DNA of 64,000 bases. Origin: Immersiella caudata (Eukaryota > Ascomycota > Sordariomycetes > Sordariales > Lasiosphaeriaceae). The stretch lies in the NCBI GenBank assembly GCA_030512335.1, contig JAULSU010000003.1, positions 5,456,001 to 5,520,000 of the forward strand, read 5' to 3'. Position numbers and translations under genes: made by a program. Each line of letters begins with the position of its first letter. Position 1 is the stretch's first letter. Positions 22,286 to 33,602 of this stretch are shown piece after piece. The notes under the pieces were generated by a model that saw only the letters and a list, made by a program, of their open reading frames with translations, searched no databases and was not told the DNA's origin.

Positions 22286-25200
22286 GGTGGGTGCTCAGGC
22301 GTGCGCTTGCAACGAAGTGATCGCGACGCGCTGTGCTTGTGCGAGGGGAAGGAGCCCGTTGCCCATTTTCTGTCCCCCTTTTCGGGTCTCTCTTCGGCCG
22401 ACCCCGACTGTCGGATGCGAGTTACCCCAGAGTGCCACGGTTGAATAGGTCGACACTCCTTCGGCAGTCATTCCAGTCGACCACCCGACCCAACCCCACC
22501 TTCACTCCATCTCGGGATTGGTCGATATTAATGAGGTGACAACGGCCCTTTGCGTTCTGTATTTTGACGTTCGAGATCATGAAAGTATAGCGATGTTCAA
22601 TCAACTGTCTCTCCCACATATTAGTTCCTGCGGGGAGCCAGTCCGCTACTCTTCCGGAATATTTTTGACGATGAGTTGCATCTCGACTCGTCCATGCCGC
22701 CGTCGAGGTTAATCGTCAAAGTCTTCAACCGACGAGGCGGTCGACCTTCTGCACGTCTCGTTTGAGTCGCGCGATCGCTCTCCCATGCACCTTTCATGAC
22801 ATCATGAAGCTCGGCAACGGCGTTGGAATGTGGGTGTGGCCATCGGCATGTGCCGAGTTTGGGGGAGGTGACCATCATCAAGCCCAATTCAGCCGACAGG
22901 ATGCCAAGACTCAGTACCTGCGTTCCCGAGTTGGGCCCGTCGACCTCCCGCGCCAATGAACGGGCGCTCGTGAACCTGCCTCTCCGTTGGCTGTTAGTTG
23001 GGCGAACAAAGACACAAGTTGACCTCGCTGCTCACCAAGTCTCCCTTCCCCTTGTCTATTGTTCAACACAGCTCGACATTCTCGCCTTTAGCGGGTCGTC
23101 AAACGTCCCCAGAGTCGGTGAGCGCAAAGTCTCGTCCCCCTAGTCTATATTTGACGGTCGTATTGGGCGGGGGGCTCGAAACAGCGACGGGGACCGGGGG
23201 CGGAGCAAGACCGAACTGTGCGACTCCGAGATCCGACCGGACGGCGAGGCGAACGACGGGATGGTACCCAAAACGATCGGAGTCGCCATATGGCCCGAGC
23301 TGGCGAGCTGCACCGTCACCGCTTTCGCTCGGGCGGTCGGGGTGCCATGGCGATGGCGAGGCCCTGTTTGTAGCCAGTGGAAAGGGAAGATAATTTGCGA
23401 TGTGCAATCTTGTCCTTAGAGTCTTCGATCGGATTGTGGTGGAAAATATTGGCCAGCGCGCTGGCAACTTGTCTGCGCGGCGGCCATTCCGTCGAAGGCT
23501 GTTTGAGGAGGGACCCGGACTTCGCCCGCCAAGCGCCAGGCCGACGTGCGTGGGTGTCGCAGCAGCGTGTGGGGGGTTGGCTGAGAGGGGGACCCGGTTC
23601 TTCTGTTGGATTCAATGATGAGGCTGATGCTGTCGAATCTTGTGCGCAGCTATGAGGTGCATGAAGAGTTGTGATATGAGCATATGGGGAACCGCCCAAC
23701 CCCGCTCCACCAAGACCTGGGGACCACTCGCGGGTGCTCCACGAGGGTTAGGGTTTTGAACTGCTCTCACATCTCACCCTGATGCGTCACCCCCATTGAC
23801 AAGCGCTGCGTCTCTCACTTGTTAAATGCATTTCTTCAACTGCCGCGTGTCTCCAACTTACCAGTTCCTTTGCTTTCTACTTGCTGGTCTCGACAGCGGC
23901 TAACTTCCTTGTGGGGATGACTACAAAAAGGACGGCCCCCCCCCCACTTCCCAGCCGAGGTCAGCCAGATATCCCAACTACTTCATGTTTGGGAAGGTGA
24001 CCAAGGACAGCATCAAATTTTGTCGAAACTTAGCTTGATCTTCCTCCTCATAGAGGCAACTGGGGCTCGCCCTCGGGCATGGGGGCATTAGTAGGTCACA
24101 ATCAGCTATATCAAGTACTTCTGCACCTACTTTGACAAAGCGGCAAAGGTTGCGTGCACGATGCCCCTCTGCCGGCAAGCAGGTGGAAGGGAGTAATTGA
24201 AGACACTTGGTACAGCAACTGCGTCGGTCCCGAAAAAAAGATGCAACCGTATGTTTGTTCAGCATTGGGTTTTCTAGCTCTTCGGCTGCGGTGTGTTCAC
24301 TGATCATCATGCTAGTGCAAAATGCGCGAAGGTCGATTCGTTGCCGGGCCATTCGATGTCACTTACGACGCCCCAGGGAAGAATGTGTTCACGACTGTCA
24401 GCTACGTGAGCACCTGTGGGGAAACGTATGAATGGGTTTGTACGTAGTGGGAGACGACAACGTCTGATTCTGCCTACAGTGACATGTTGCCCAATGCTAT
24501 TACCGGTCGGAAGTTGGTGACTTCTGTTCAATGCCGGTGACGTGGCCTGATCCCATCCATGATGGGCAGCTTTGGTGGTGTGCTTTGGCCAGTGCCATGG
24601 AATTCCCGCCATCCATTTCGGGGTCGGTGTGGCCAAGGAGGCAGACTAAAATTGCGCAAACTCTGAGTGACGCGAGCGGCCGGACTCTTAGAAACGGTAG
24701 AATTGCCAACTTCAGCCAGTCGGCCGAAAAAGGCCCGCAGATGGAAGTCAGACTCCCGAAGGGAAGGCGTCCACCAAACACAGTGCGGGATTCACCCTCC
24801 GGAGGCGGCCGAACCTCCTTGGTTGGGCTGCAGCCAGACGGCGCCACAGACAGGGCTAGGTGCCAGTGCCACATGGGATGCTCGGGTTGGAACAGGGCAT
24901 CACACATGAACGACCCACACAGCTGTGTAGGGTGGGTCGTTTTACATCTTCGACTCAGCCTCTTTCAATTGAACTGTGTCCATGGAATTTGCATCGTGTC
25001 TGACGTTGACTGACCGAGGATGTGTGAGTGTGGTCTCCCGTCCATTCGGTGTCACCCTGCAGGAAGGACCCACAGCCCACATGGCAAGCCCTGCTGGGCC
25101 CGCAGGTTGATTGGTTCGCGGGAATTAGCGCGCAACAATTGAGCGCGCGACCATTCGTCCTCGAGCCAATTGCGTCGCTTTGACTTCTCCCTGCTGCACC

Positions 25201-25409
25201 GTTGTGCCGATGATGGAACTTCGAACTTTCGCAAGCGGCAAGCAGCTTGAGAAGCACCGTTCACAGGGGCATTTCCGGAAGAGGCATCCCGCATATCGAA
25301 AAGAGATGCCTGAACAGCGTTTTATTTAGCTATCGCCAGCGCCCTTTGCAAGTGAGTCCTCTCCCAACGCCCAGTGTCTGGAACTAACGGGTAGAGAATT
25401 GCAAGCTGC
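22286..25409. other. 3.1-kb gene-poor stretch
   Basis: No gene recognised on either strand. Many short overlapping open frames are present but none has homology-like features or splice support. An inverted repeat lies near 24925 (listed separately). Confidence 0.5.
24909..24941. repeat. inverted repeat (10-bp stem) with palindromic centre
   Basis: AACGACCCAC (24909-24918) pairs perfectly with GTGGGTCGTT (24932-24941). Between and overlapping the arms is the palindrome CACACAGCTGTGT (24916-24928). It lies about 470 nt upstream of the C2H2-like gene at 25410. Confidence 0.8.
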
Positions 25410-26429
25410 ATGGTCAACCTGTCAGTGACGAGAATGTTCGGAGTCAACGGGTCATGCTCTCTATCGGAGAGTGCTGTTCTCAACAGGAGTCAAAGGACCC
25501 AAAAGTCGCGGCGCTCGACGCAGACACTCCCCATGAGGAACCGACCATCGCCAGATCTTGCAGGCAAGCACAACCCCGACCGTCGAAGACCTCGATCAGC
25601 CTCGGCGGAACCCGACCCCGTTCCAAGTTGGTCTTTCGTCAAGCTTCCCGCACCCAAAGGGCATACTGTAGGGCAACACTCTTCGAGAACTCCATCCGCG
25701 GACTCAGATCTGAGCGTCATAACCGGCGATCTCCAGGACTTCCAAGACGGTGTGCGATGCACGAGGGAGTTTCTTCACCAGGATATGGACGAGTTTGCCA
25801 CCCTTGAATCCAGTCGATATGGCCGCCCAGATATCCCTGTTCCCTCGAAACGAAGCCACGAGGAACCCCAATCAGCCCGTGCGCCCAAGCGACGGCAATC
25901 CTCCGCTGAAGGCAAGCGAGCGATGCGCCCTCCAGATTCATACGACGACCGACAAGACGACTCTGGTGACGATAGCGCATGTTCCGCACGCTTCACACCA
26001 TCGATCGTGCCCCCATCCAGCCCAGAGCGGGCCGGCAGGTTCCCCTGTCCGTTTTCGCTCTACAACCCAGGCAAACCGCTCTGCGAACATCCACTCATGG
26101 GAAGCCCCAAGTCAGTTGAGGAGCATCTCTATTCTCAACACCGCCAGCAGCCGTTCTGCCCTGTCTGTGGAGACACATTCTCAACACACGTACTGGCCAA
26201 CGCTCACGTTGTCACCCGCTCCTGCGTCAAGACCAAAACATCCCCGGTGGTAGAGGGGCTCAACCAACATCAGATCAACCAGCTGGCTCAGTGTTTGCAC
26301 TCACGACTCTCCAGTGCGGGGAAATATGACGCGATGTGGGATATTGTTCATCCAGGCATAGAGAACCGAATGAATATTGGAAATGTGGGCCCGAGTGAAG
26401 CAGAGCAGACACTCAGGATAGGGGACTAG
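25410..26429 (+). CDS. C2H2-like zinc-finger protein, paralogue 1
   Basis: Single open frame of 339 residues from ATG 25410. The N-terminal 210 residues are basic, Ser/Pro-rich and probably disordered (PSKRSHEEPQSARAPKRRQS resembles a nuclear localisation signal). The core FPCPFSLYNPGKPLCEHPLM, then SVEEHLYSQHRQQPFCPVCG and HVVTRSC, is a fungal C2H2-like module (CPFxxxxP...H...CPxC...H...C). A Gln-rich helical segment (LNQHQINQLAQCL) follows, then a tail with YDAMWDIVHPG. Two related genes lie at 27.7-28.6 and 30.6-32.1 kb. Probably nuclear; targets unknown. No promoter element is defined beyond an upstream palindrome. Confidence 0.7.
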   Translation: MVNLSVTRMFGVNGSCSLSESAVLNRSQRTQKSRRSTQTLPMRNRPSPDLAGKHNPDRRRPRSASAEPDPVPSWSFVKLPAPKGHTVGQHSSRTPSADSDLSVITGDLQDFQDGVRCTREFLHQDMDEFATLESSRYGRPDIPVPSKRSHEEPQSARAPKRRQSSAEGKRAMRPPDSYDDRQDDSGDDSACSARFTPSIVPPSSPERAGRFPCPFSLYNPGKPLCEHPLMGSPKSVEEHLYSQHRQQPFCPVCGDTFSTHVLANAHVVTRSCVKTKTSPVVEGLNQHQINQLAQCLHSRLSSAGKYDAMWDIVHPGIENRMNIGNVGPSEAEQTLRIGD

Positions 26430-27723
26430 AGGCGGCACAGGGGGCCGTTCTAAAACTCATGCTCGATTATTTGAGACAGAATAGCACCCCTGCGAAGAGT
26501 GCATGAACGGAGGTGGCCGCCACTTTGCCAGTTGTTTCAATCCAACTTGTATCATAATCTGCTAGATAGTGTAAATATGTTGTGAGGAAGTCATGAACGT
26601 CGCGATTATGCAGCCACGACTTCGAGTGCCACCAAAGTTAAAAAAAACAAAAAACCGTGGATTTTACATGCTCAGCGACATAGGGCCTACTTTTTGCACT
26701 GACGCTTCAGCAGCCACACATTTTGTAGGTATTCGACCATTACACCTGTTCCAAGTAAAATGAAAGCACGATTGAGAAACGGGATGCTTCCAAGAACGAC
26801 AGCTCCTATGTTACAAATTACAGGCACGGCACAAAATCCAAGGGTTTCATCGCGGTAGTCAGGTGGAAGGGAAGAGAGAAAGTCAATATGGTCTGAGATT
26901 GATGTGAAAGATGTCGCTGCTGGCAGTTACGGTGTCGTGTGATATGGAGGTAAAAAAAACATGTCTCAAAACTCGAGACCAAGTTCCAGGGCCTCAGTCC
27001 CCGACATATAATGAACCTACCCATCCCCTTATCCACTCACAACGGTTGGCAACCTTACCTTGGTCATAGAACAATGATGTGACTCTGCCATGAAAAGGGG
27101 CTCCAGTCATGGTGTAGGCGAAGTAACTATAAATGGAGGGTACCGAAGAAAACAAAGGATTTAATGCGCTATTAAAATTTAAGGTCTACATACTTTACAA
27201 CTCGCACCACTGCTGGGTTGAGGTTGCGAATGCAACTATGAACGAATTGAAGTTTTCCCTCCCAAGATGTTGTGCAATCGGTTGTGAGATGGTGATTGTA
27301 CTCCTAGTCCTTGATCCCCGTCTAGAAAGCACAAATACAGTATCTCCTCAAGCTTCACTAAAGCCAAGTAGATCTGTAGAATAGAAACACCTCTCTCGGG
27401 AAACGCCTCAGCCCCTGAACGCTCCCCTGCGACGATATGCCGCCTTGGCCTAAGTACATGCCAGGCAGCCGCAGCAGAGTCAGCGAAGGTGCGACGGAGA
27501 TGTTCGAGAGTGAGGTAGAAGAGAAGAGAGAATTGAGTTTTCGAAAGGCGAGAAATGTGTGTGATATCGATCAAAGAATTGAACCGGACTTGACGCGTTT
27601 GCTGGCGGCTCCCCACTCGGGCTGATCCAAGATTTGTTGTTGCTGGAGCTTTTCTTGTTGACCGAGCAAGTTCGAAAGACGCAGTGCCTAGTCAACCCTG
27701 GGCTTCCTGCACCATGTATGCCG
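26430..27723. other. intergenic, no gene recognised
   Basis: AT-rich in places (26560-26700 and 27120-27200). Lies between the convergent zinc-finger paralogues 1 and 2. The open frame at 27236-27616 has no recognisable features. Confidence 0.45.
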
Positions 27724-28593
27724 CTATTGATAGCTCTGGTCGAGGCACCCGTCGAACCAAGGCGGGTCTTGGCCGCCTAGTGCCTCACCCCCTGAGCTGG
27801 CGCCCATTGTTGCGAGACTTGTAAAGTAATGCTGGTACTCTTGGCTGCTTGTAGACCAAGCGAGCAGCGGTCGGCCAGGGTATCCGTGTAGACTCATATC
27901 CAGGTCTGTCTGGTTCGCAGTTTCGCCTCGTCCCGGTGCTGCTGAGGTTCGTGGCGGCTCGAGAATAAACCCCTGAAGACGGTAAAGGAGTTTCCCGGTG
28001 TAGCCTTGAAGGCGAGCAAGCAGGTCCCTGTCGTCCAGAGCCTCGGATTGCGCCACCATATCGGGGTAACCTTGTTGCACGAAGGCATCGATGCGGTCGC
28101 ACATCTGTTTGGCATTGTCGTCATCAAGCACCGATCTGTATGGCGATTGCGGGGGGGTAGCGTCGTTCCCGAAGAGGATTGCGTATTTTCCATACCATTG
28201 CCGTTCCATTGGAGTATGAGCTCCCGGAGCGTTGGCCTCTGGCTTGGTCTGTCTTATCGCCGCAATCTGATCGGGGGTTGCGCCGGTGTGGTGAAAGGTC
28301 CCTTCAATGCAAGACCTTCGCCTGATGTGCTCGTTTTTACTACCATCGCTGTCAAAAACCTCTCCACATGTAGGGCAGTGCAGGGGCTCCGGGTGGCAGC
28401 GGGCGATATGTTGCGTGACGTCTGCAGAGCGCGAGAGCGTGCAGTCCCGGCAACGTCGATGCCGCACGGGGTCATTTTTGTAGAAAGGACAAGCCCAACA
28501 AGACTCCTTTGTAACCCGGCGCCGCTTCCTCGAATTTGGGGGTTTGGTTCCAGCGTCGTGAAGAATGGGGTCCCTCAGCTCCTCTTCCCCCAT
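27724..28593 (-). CDS. C2H2-like zinc-finger protein, paralogue 2
   Basis: The frame is open from about 28681 to 27724. The first ATG is at 28593 (MGEEELRDPIL), and an upstream exon ending at the CCAG acceptor near 28680 is equally possible. From 28593 the product is 289 residues. Basic RKRRRV precedes CWACPFYKNDPVRHRRC, then SADVTQHIARCHPEPLHCPTC and HIRRRSC: the same CPFYKxDP..C..L.R..DV..H..R.HxxP..C..C arrangement as its neighbours. A helical region with RQWYGKYAILFG corresponds to the xxW...I(L/V)FPG segment of the other two copies. Nuclear function is likely but unproved. Confidence 0.65.
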   Translation of the reverse strand: MGEEELRDPILHDAGTKPPNSRKRRRVTKESCWACPFYKNDPVRHRRCRDCTLSRSADVTQHIARCHPEPLHCPTCGEVFDSDGSKNEHIRRRSCIEGTFHHTGATPDQIAAIRQTKPEANAPGAHTPMERQWYGKYAILFGNDATPPQSPYRSVLDDDNAKQMCDRIDAFVQQGYPDMVAQSEALDDRDLLARLQGYTGKLLYRLQGFILEPPRTSAAPGRGETANQTDLDMSLHGYPGRPLLAWSTSSQEYQHYFTSLATMGASSGGEALGGQDPPWFDGCLDQSYQ

Positions 28594-30590
28594 TAGGTAT
28601 GTCGAGAACCGGTGCACTGCCAATGGGCCTCGATGCTTGCTAGGTGGCACTGATGTCGAATGATAGCTGTAGACAACCTGGGAAGCGATGGTCCGAGGTC
28701 CCGGTAAGGTTGCACAACGATAGTGGTTGGCGTGTCGGACAGTTTCTTGTCAACGGGCCCACGTTGTGGCGCCTACGATCCTGAGTTCGAACCAACAACG
28801 GTTTTGCGCGACAGCGGGCACCTACGTCTGCGGGGAACTCTGAAGTTCCTAGTCAATGGTGATTGTCGGCCGACGACGTGTCGTCCATGCCATTGTGCGT
28901 TGACCTTTGTCGACCTGTCCCTTCGTTGGGGCTGACAATATTGTTTGTCTTTGTTGGCTAGTGCCGAGTCCGGATAACTCGAGCGCACTTGACCCCGCGA
29001 TTCCGAATGGTGGGCAGCAGCGGTTTCGGGCGTGGCAGGCTCAGTAGCCCATTATTAGGCACAGTCTCAATACTGAGTCGTAGGTAGGTAGGCAGAGAAA
29101 GCCTTGATCGGATGTGCAATCTGTAGTTCGGAGGACAAAGAACGAAAGACGAGCTGTTGTGCAAACAGTCCTCAAAATGCGGCGCACCACAGGTCAAGTG
29201 GTACTGCATGCAGGTCCCAACATAAATTGGGGAGCCTCGAAATTCGCACACACTCGTGGAACACCCCAGCTGTGTGGGAAGGCGTCCAGGCCCGTGGACA
29301 GGGGTCGGGGTCGCGATTGCCTTGTAATCCTTGTCGCCGTGCCGAGCCCATAGGTCGCATTTCAGCCAATCAGGGCATCGGATCGCTCCAGGCATTGGCG
29401 ACGGGGGAGACCGTATGCCACAGATGTGAGGCTCAACGCTCAACTTGCGTGTTCGCCGTTGCTCAACTCGCGAACACAAATAATAGATCACACCGTTGTG
29501 TAGAGATGCCCATGCGTAGATTCTCAAGCTTGAACAGAGTATTTAAGTCTAGACATGCGCGGTCTTGCAATGGGCGTCTTCTTGAGCCTAGCAGCATCTT
29601 CAGACCGACGGCGCACTGTGCCAAATTTGCAAAATGAGTGAACAATCAACAGCAACAGGAGGCCGAAGGTACGCTTGGTCATAAGATGGCTGCGAGTTGG
29701 GTGGTGCTGACACATTCCAGCCTCGCTCCCGACGCAGGGACATTGGAGTCGTTGCGGCTCAATCTCTGGCGACAAGACGCTTCAGCCCCCGTCTTGCTTC
29801 CAAGCTTCGACCGCGGCTCACGGATAGTAAAGCCGAAGCAAGACAGAGTATCGAATGCCGTCAACACCTTGGCTTGTTTCGACAAGACTTTCCAGGCCTC
29901 AAAGCCAGGAAACGGCGCATCTGCGCCCTAAAGTATCAGAGCACGATGACATTCATCAATCGGCCAGGTCATCAGGGGGGTTACCGAAGCTCTGGTTTTG
30001 TTTCAGGGTCGGGTGTGGAAATTGGCAGGGGCGCGGGCTGAAGCGGGGAGTGGAGGTTGGGAACGGGACCTCAGCAGCGAGAAAAGGAACATCGCCCCAA
30101 CGGCAGGAGTCCATGGATAGATAGGCATGAAATGCGGGTGTTAAGAGAAGAAGATTGCACCCTATTGAGAATCTTCAGCTTTGCCCTGGTCACCCTTGCG
30201 ATGTGCGATTCTAATTGACGGCCGCTTTCCGTCATCGATGGCGCGCGGCCCGTCGTTGGTACCTTGCAGAGGCCGCCTGCGTGGCGTCAGGGGGCACCAC
30301 CACGCGGAGCGCACACAGCTGTGTGCACTCCCAGTTTGTGTAGGCTCTCAGATCCGCTGGCCTTATCAGGGAATTGGAATTTTGGAGAATTTGGTTCGCG
30401 AACCACGCAACCGTCTGAGCAAAAATCTGGGTCTGTTGTGCCTTTTGTCGACAAACTTCGCATTGAATTCATTTCCGTCAGCTTGTCCGTTCTCTCCTGC
30501 AAATACCGACTAAAGCCAAAATCCCTGTGGCCACTAAAACCTCTCCTCAAGCACCCCCACTTTTCGCCCTTCCGACGCGACACACTTGCC
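28594..30590. other. 2-kb stretch between divergent zinc-finger paralogues 2 and 3
   Basis: No gene recognised. Contains CAGCTGTGT at 29277-29285 and the 16-bp palindrome GCACACAGCTGTGTGC at 30311-30326. Open frames such as 28958-29527 overlap others on the opposite strand and lack features. Confidence 0.45.
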
Positions 30591-32087
30591 ATGGAATTTC
30601 GCCGCCTGCGACGCAGGGACAGAACTCATCCGGGTCTTAGAACCTCCTCACCAAAGCCGATAAAAGCTGCCATACATCGACATCCTGTCCCTGCCGACGC
30701 CCGCCCCACCGCTGCAGAAGACACAGCAACGCCTGCATCGGCTTCGTCGGCCAGACACCAATGGCCAAACCGCCTTCTCAAGACACTTCTTCCCTCAACT
30801 CACCGCGCGGTTGCTGCTAGCAGTCTGGTAGATTCGCCATCAGATTGGGACCCTGATCCATCGTCCCGGCCAGATTCTCCCCTGCCGACGACACAGAACG
30901 AATCGGAGTTCCAATTCGGACCGGACAGCACGCATTTGGCGATCAGGCTGACGCAAGGGCCGACTCCAAGCTCTGGAAACGATACTGTGCGGCCGCGAAA
31001 GCGAGGAAGACCGGGCCTATCACCAGCAATCACAAAAACTCCAGCTGCGCCATCACAATCGGCATCACCTGCTGATGAGGTCAAACTATTTGCTTGTCCG
31101 TTCTACAAGCTAGACCCCGATGCTCACCAAGAATGTCGTCCGTTCAAATTAAGCCGAGTAAAAGACGTCAAGCTGCATCTTCAACGGAAACACTCTTCAC
31201 GAGGATCCTCCGGTCAGTCCTGCGAGGGCGCTGGGACTGACCACGACCAGTCTGACTACGAAGGCCCTGCGGCCAAGGAATGCGAAGGTCAAGACTGCTC
31301 CATCTCGAGTAGCATTACGGAGGAACAATGGGAAAGACTCGCCCACAAGTACCAGAGCCGAAGGAAGCCGGTTGACGAGCAATGGAAAGACATCTGGCGC
31401 ATCCTCTTTCCGGGCAGGGAACCACCATTATCGGTCTATCTCGAGAGCGATACCGAGGAGATGATCACCCGCTTGCGGGCATTTTGGTCCACACGTCGGG
31501 ACGATATCACCAACAAGACATACCAATGCAATTCCCTGTTTCCAGTCGGTGATCCCAACTTCCTCGCGGATCTATTTGACCATGTCATCGATCGTTTTCT
31601 CACCGATTTCGAGACCGAAACAACCCGCAAGTCTTCCAGCAGCAGCGCACAATCTGAGTTGCGACAAGACTTGCCATATACCGACGTATGGGAGGACAAC
31701 GAAAGTGTGGCCTCAACTGCCGTGAGCCTTCAACTTGCATCTGAGGTTGGCAGCTTCCCGCTAGATTTCCACCGAGCTCCGCAGTACGACCTCAAGCCCA
31801 CATCGTCTTGGCCACTCCAAAACTACCCAACGCCCCACGATCGCGCTCTTTCGGCTTGCCCAAGCACCGATTCACTGCACGGGGGATTCAATGGTTTGAT
31901 ACTAGAGTCCGAAGATAACGTAGGTTGGGTGAATTCTTGTGACACGGTTCCGGATCAGGCTTATTATTCACTCGACGTCTTGGGTGACTCTATGGTGGTA
32001 GACTTTGAACCGTCTCAGGTTCCCTACCGACACACCTGGTCAGGGCCAATGCCGGAAGACTTGCCCGAGTGGAGGGTATACAGGTAA
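30591..32087 (+). CDS. C2H2-like zinc-finger protein with AT-hook-like motif, paralogue 3
   Basis: ATG 30591 (context GCCATGG) begins MEFRRLRRRDRT and gives 498 residues without an intron. The frame is open further upstream, but no better start is seen. The N-terminal third is basic and Ser/Pro-rich. RPRKRGRPG near residue 135 resembles an AT-hook. LFACPFYKLDPDAHQEC, then LSRVKDVKLHLQRKH, is the CPFYK zinc-binding module; the second C-x2-C finger of the paralogues is replaced by an acidic, Cys-containing segment. Next come EQWKDIWRILFPGREPP and a helical region ending SSAQSELRQD. Probably a nuclear DNA-binding protein; the target is unknown. Confidence 0.7.
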   Translation: MEFRRLRRRDRTHPGLRTSSPKPIKAAIHRHPVPADARPTAAEDTATPASASSARHQWPNRLLKTLLPSTHRAVAASSLVDSPSDWDPDPSSRPDSPLPTTQNESEFQFGPDSTHLAIRLTQGPTPSSGNDTVRPRKRGRPGLSPAITKTPAAPSQSASPADEVKLFACPFYKLDPDAHQECRPFKLSRVKDVKLHLQRKHSSRGSSGQSCEGAGTDHDQSDYEGPAAKECEGQDCSISSSITEEQWERLAHKYQSRRKPVDEQWKDIWRILFPGREPPLSVYLESDTEEMITRLRAFWSTRRDDITNKTYQCNSLFPVGDPNFLADLFDHVIDRFLTDFETETTRKSSSSSAQSELRQDLPYTDVWEDNESVASTAVSLQLASEVGSFPLDFHRAPQYDLKPTSSWPLQNYPTPHDRALSACPSTDSLHGGFNGLILESEDNVGWVNSCDTVPDQAYYSLDVLGDSMVVDFEPSQVPYRHTWSGPMPEDLPEWRVYR

Positions 32088-32767
32088 CTTGGAATGGCGG
32101 GAGTCATATTCGACGCGCCCAAGTGCCAGTGATGTGCTGTGGATTTCGATGTATCTATATACGCGTCACCTGCTTCCTGTCGAACCCTACCAGACGGAAT
32201 ACAGTGTGTCCATCAACATTGTCCTCGTCAGCATCTGGCATGTTGATTTTGCAATATATCATCGCCACCCTAGAAATCCAGTGGTCCTAACCACCACAGC
32301 TTGGAACGTGCTTGCAGCGGCATGGTTCATATAGCACACGCACTGTCAATGCCACGGGAACGGACAACACGCCACCAACAATCATAGCGAAAGCGGAATG
32401 CACCTTTGCCCGGCGGCCGACTTCGGCCCTGACTCCTACTACGACGATACAAAGTTCGGCCTCACACCGTGAACCGCAAGGGGATGCCAAGGGGCCCGAC
32501 TGCGAGCTTTTCCGTCCCCGGCTTTCACGGTGACCACTCAGACCCATCTACCCCAGCTCGACACCCTCCTTGTACACCCTGTCAGAAACCAGCACCTTCT
32601 GCATCAACTCGTGGGCATCACACCGATATCGCCCTCCACTGTCTATAAATTTCCTCCTCGCCGCCTGCCTTGGATATCACAACATATTCCTCAACCATCA
32701 CAACAGCACCCTGATTCAAAATTACAAGAGACCTTCACAACGTCAGCACCCAAAAAATCCCATCAGA
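32088..32767. promoter_or_regulatory. upstream region of the small secreted protein gene
   Basis: A TATA-like CTATAAATTT occurs at about 32641-32650, some 120 nt upstream of the ATG at 32768. No other element identified. Confidence 0.4.
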
Positions 32768-32956
32768 ATGCAGTTCTCCGCCCTTCTCACCCTCGCCATC
32801 ACCTCCATCTTCACCCTGACCGCCGCCAACCCCATCGAAATCGAACCTCGCGGCGGTGTCCCCTGCAGTCCCTCGGAACCGTGCCCGCCCCAGTGGCCGA
32901 AGTGCATCAAGTTCCCCTCCAGCTGCCAGTCCAACTGCGCTGGAATCTGCGTTTAG
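32768..32956 (+). CDS. small secreted cysteine-rich protein (62 aa)
   Basis: ATG 32768 encodes MQFSALLTLAITSIFTLTAA, a clear signal peptide, followed by NPIEIEPR and a mature part with six cysteines spaced C-x5-C-x6-C-x6-C-x4-C-x3-C. The Pro-rich spacer (SEPCPPQWPKC) and small size fit fungal secreted peptides such as effectors or antimicrobial proteins, but no family is recognised. A TATA-like box is present upstream. No intron is needed. Three probable disulphides are inferred from the even number of cysteines. Confidence 0.6.
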   Translation: MQFSALLTLAITSIFTLTAANPIEIEPRGGVPCSPSEPCPPQWPKCIKFPSSCQSNCAGICV

Positions 32957-33602
32957 GGCCGATGTCGCTGGGATTTTTGTCGGTGCAAGCAGGGTTCCTC
33001 TCGAATACTGTGCAACAAGGAACGATTTGATTGGTTGAAGAGATCTTATCAGATGATCTGATTAGATTTTGTTTGGGGGGAGTTGAGGGGATTGCACAGG
33101 GCTAATGCGGGGATGTGCATGCGGACTGACTGGAGGGATCATGGATGGCAGCGAAGAACCGGGGGAATTCAGAGGGCGCAGGTTGTGGGATGGACGGAGA
33201 CACTCAAAAAGGGGTTAGTCGTTACGCACAGAGGTTACATCAACCATGTTGTTTTGTCCGAGTTTGGGTATCGCCCCGTTGTGCATGCTTCGCCAAGATG
33301 GGAGAAATTGCTCATGATGCTCTCCCAGCTCTCATGGGTAGCGTCCTCTAAGTACTGGCCATTGGTCGTCGTTACCGACCCCTTCTAATTACTACAGCGG
33401 TGGACAACAGCCCCTTGACTCTTCCTCTTTTTGTTTACCCCTGAAACGGTCAACTCTCTAGGAGACAAAGCAGCCCCTGGACATGCGACCCATAGCCCCA
33501 CAACATCTGCATCATCACAGTTGCACAACACACCAGGACATCCCCGCAAACCCCCACCTCCGCAACCTCTTGCAGCCTGTCTTCAACCTCCCCCTCTCCC
33601 TT
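32957..33602. other. intergenic, no gene recognised
   Basis: 3' region of the small secreted protein gene and the downstream side of the minus-strand relic. Nothing recognised. Confidence 0.4.

Noticed and set aside
28775..28790. GAGTTCGAACC, resembling a tRNA T-loop
   Set aside because: No acceptor stem, D-loop (TAGCTCAGT-like) or anticodon arm could be fitted upstream.
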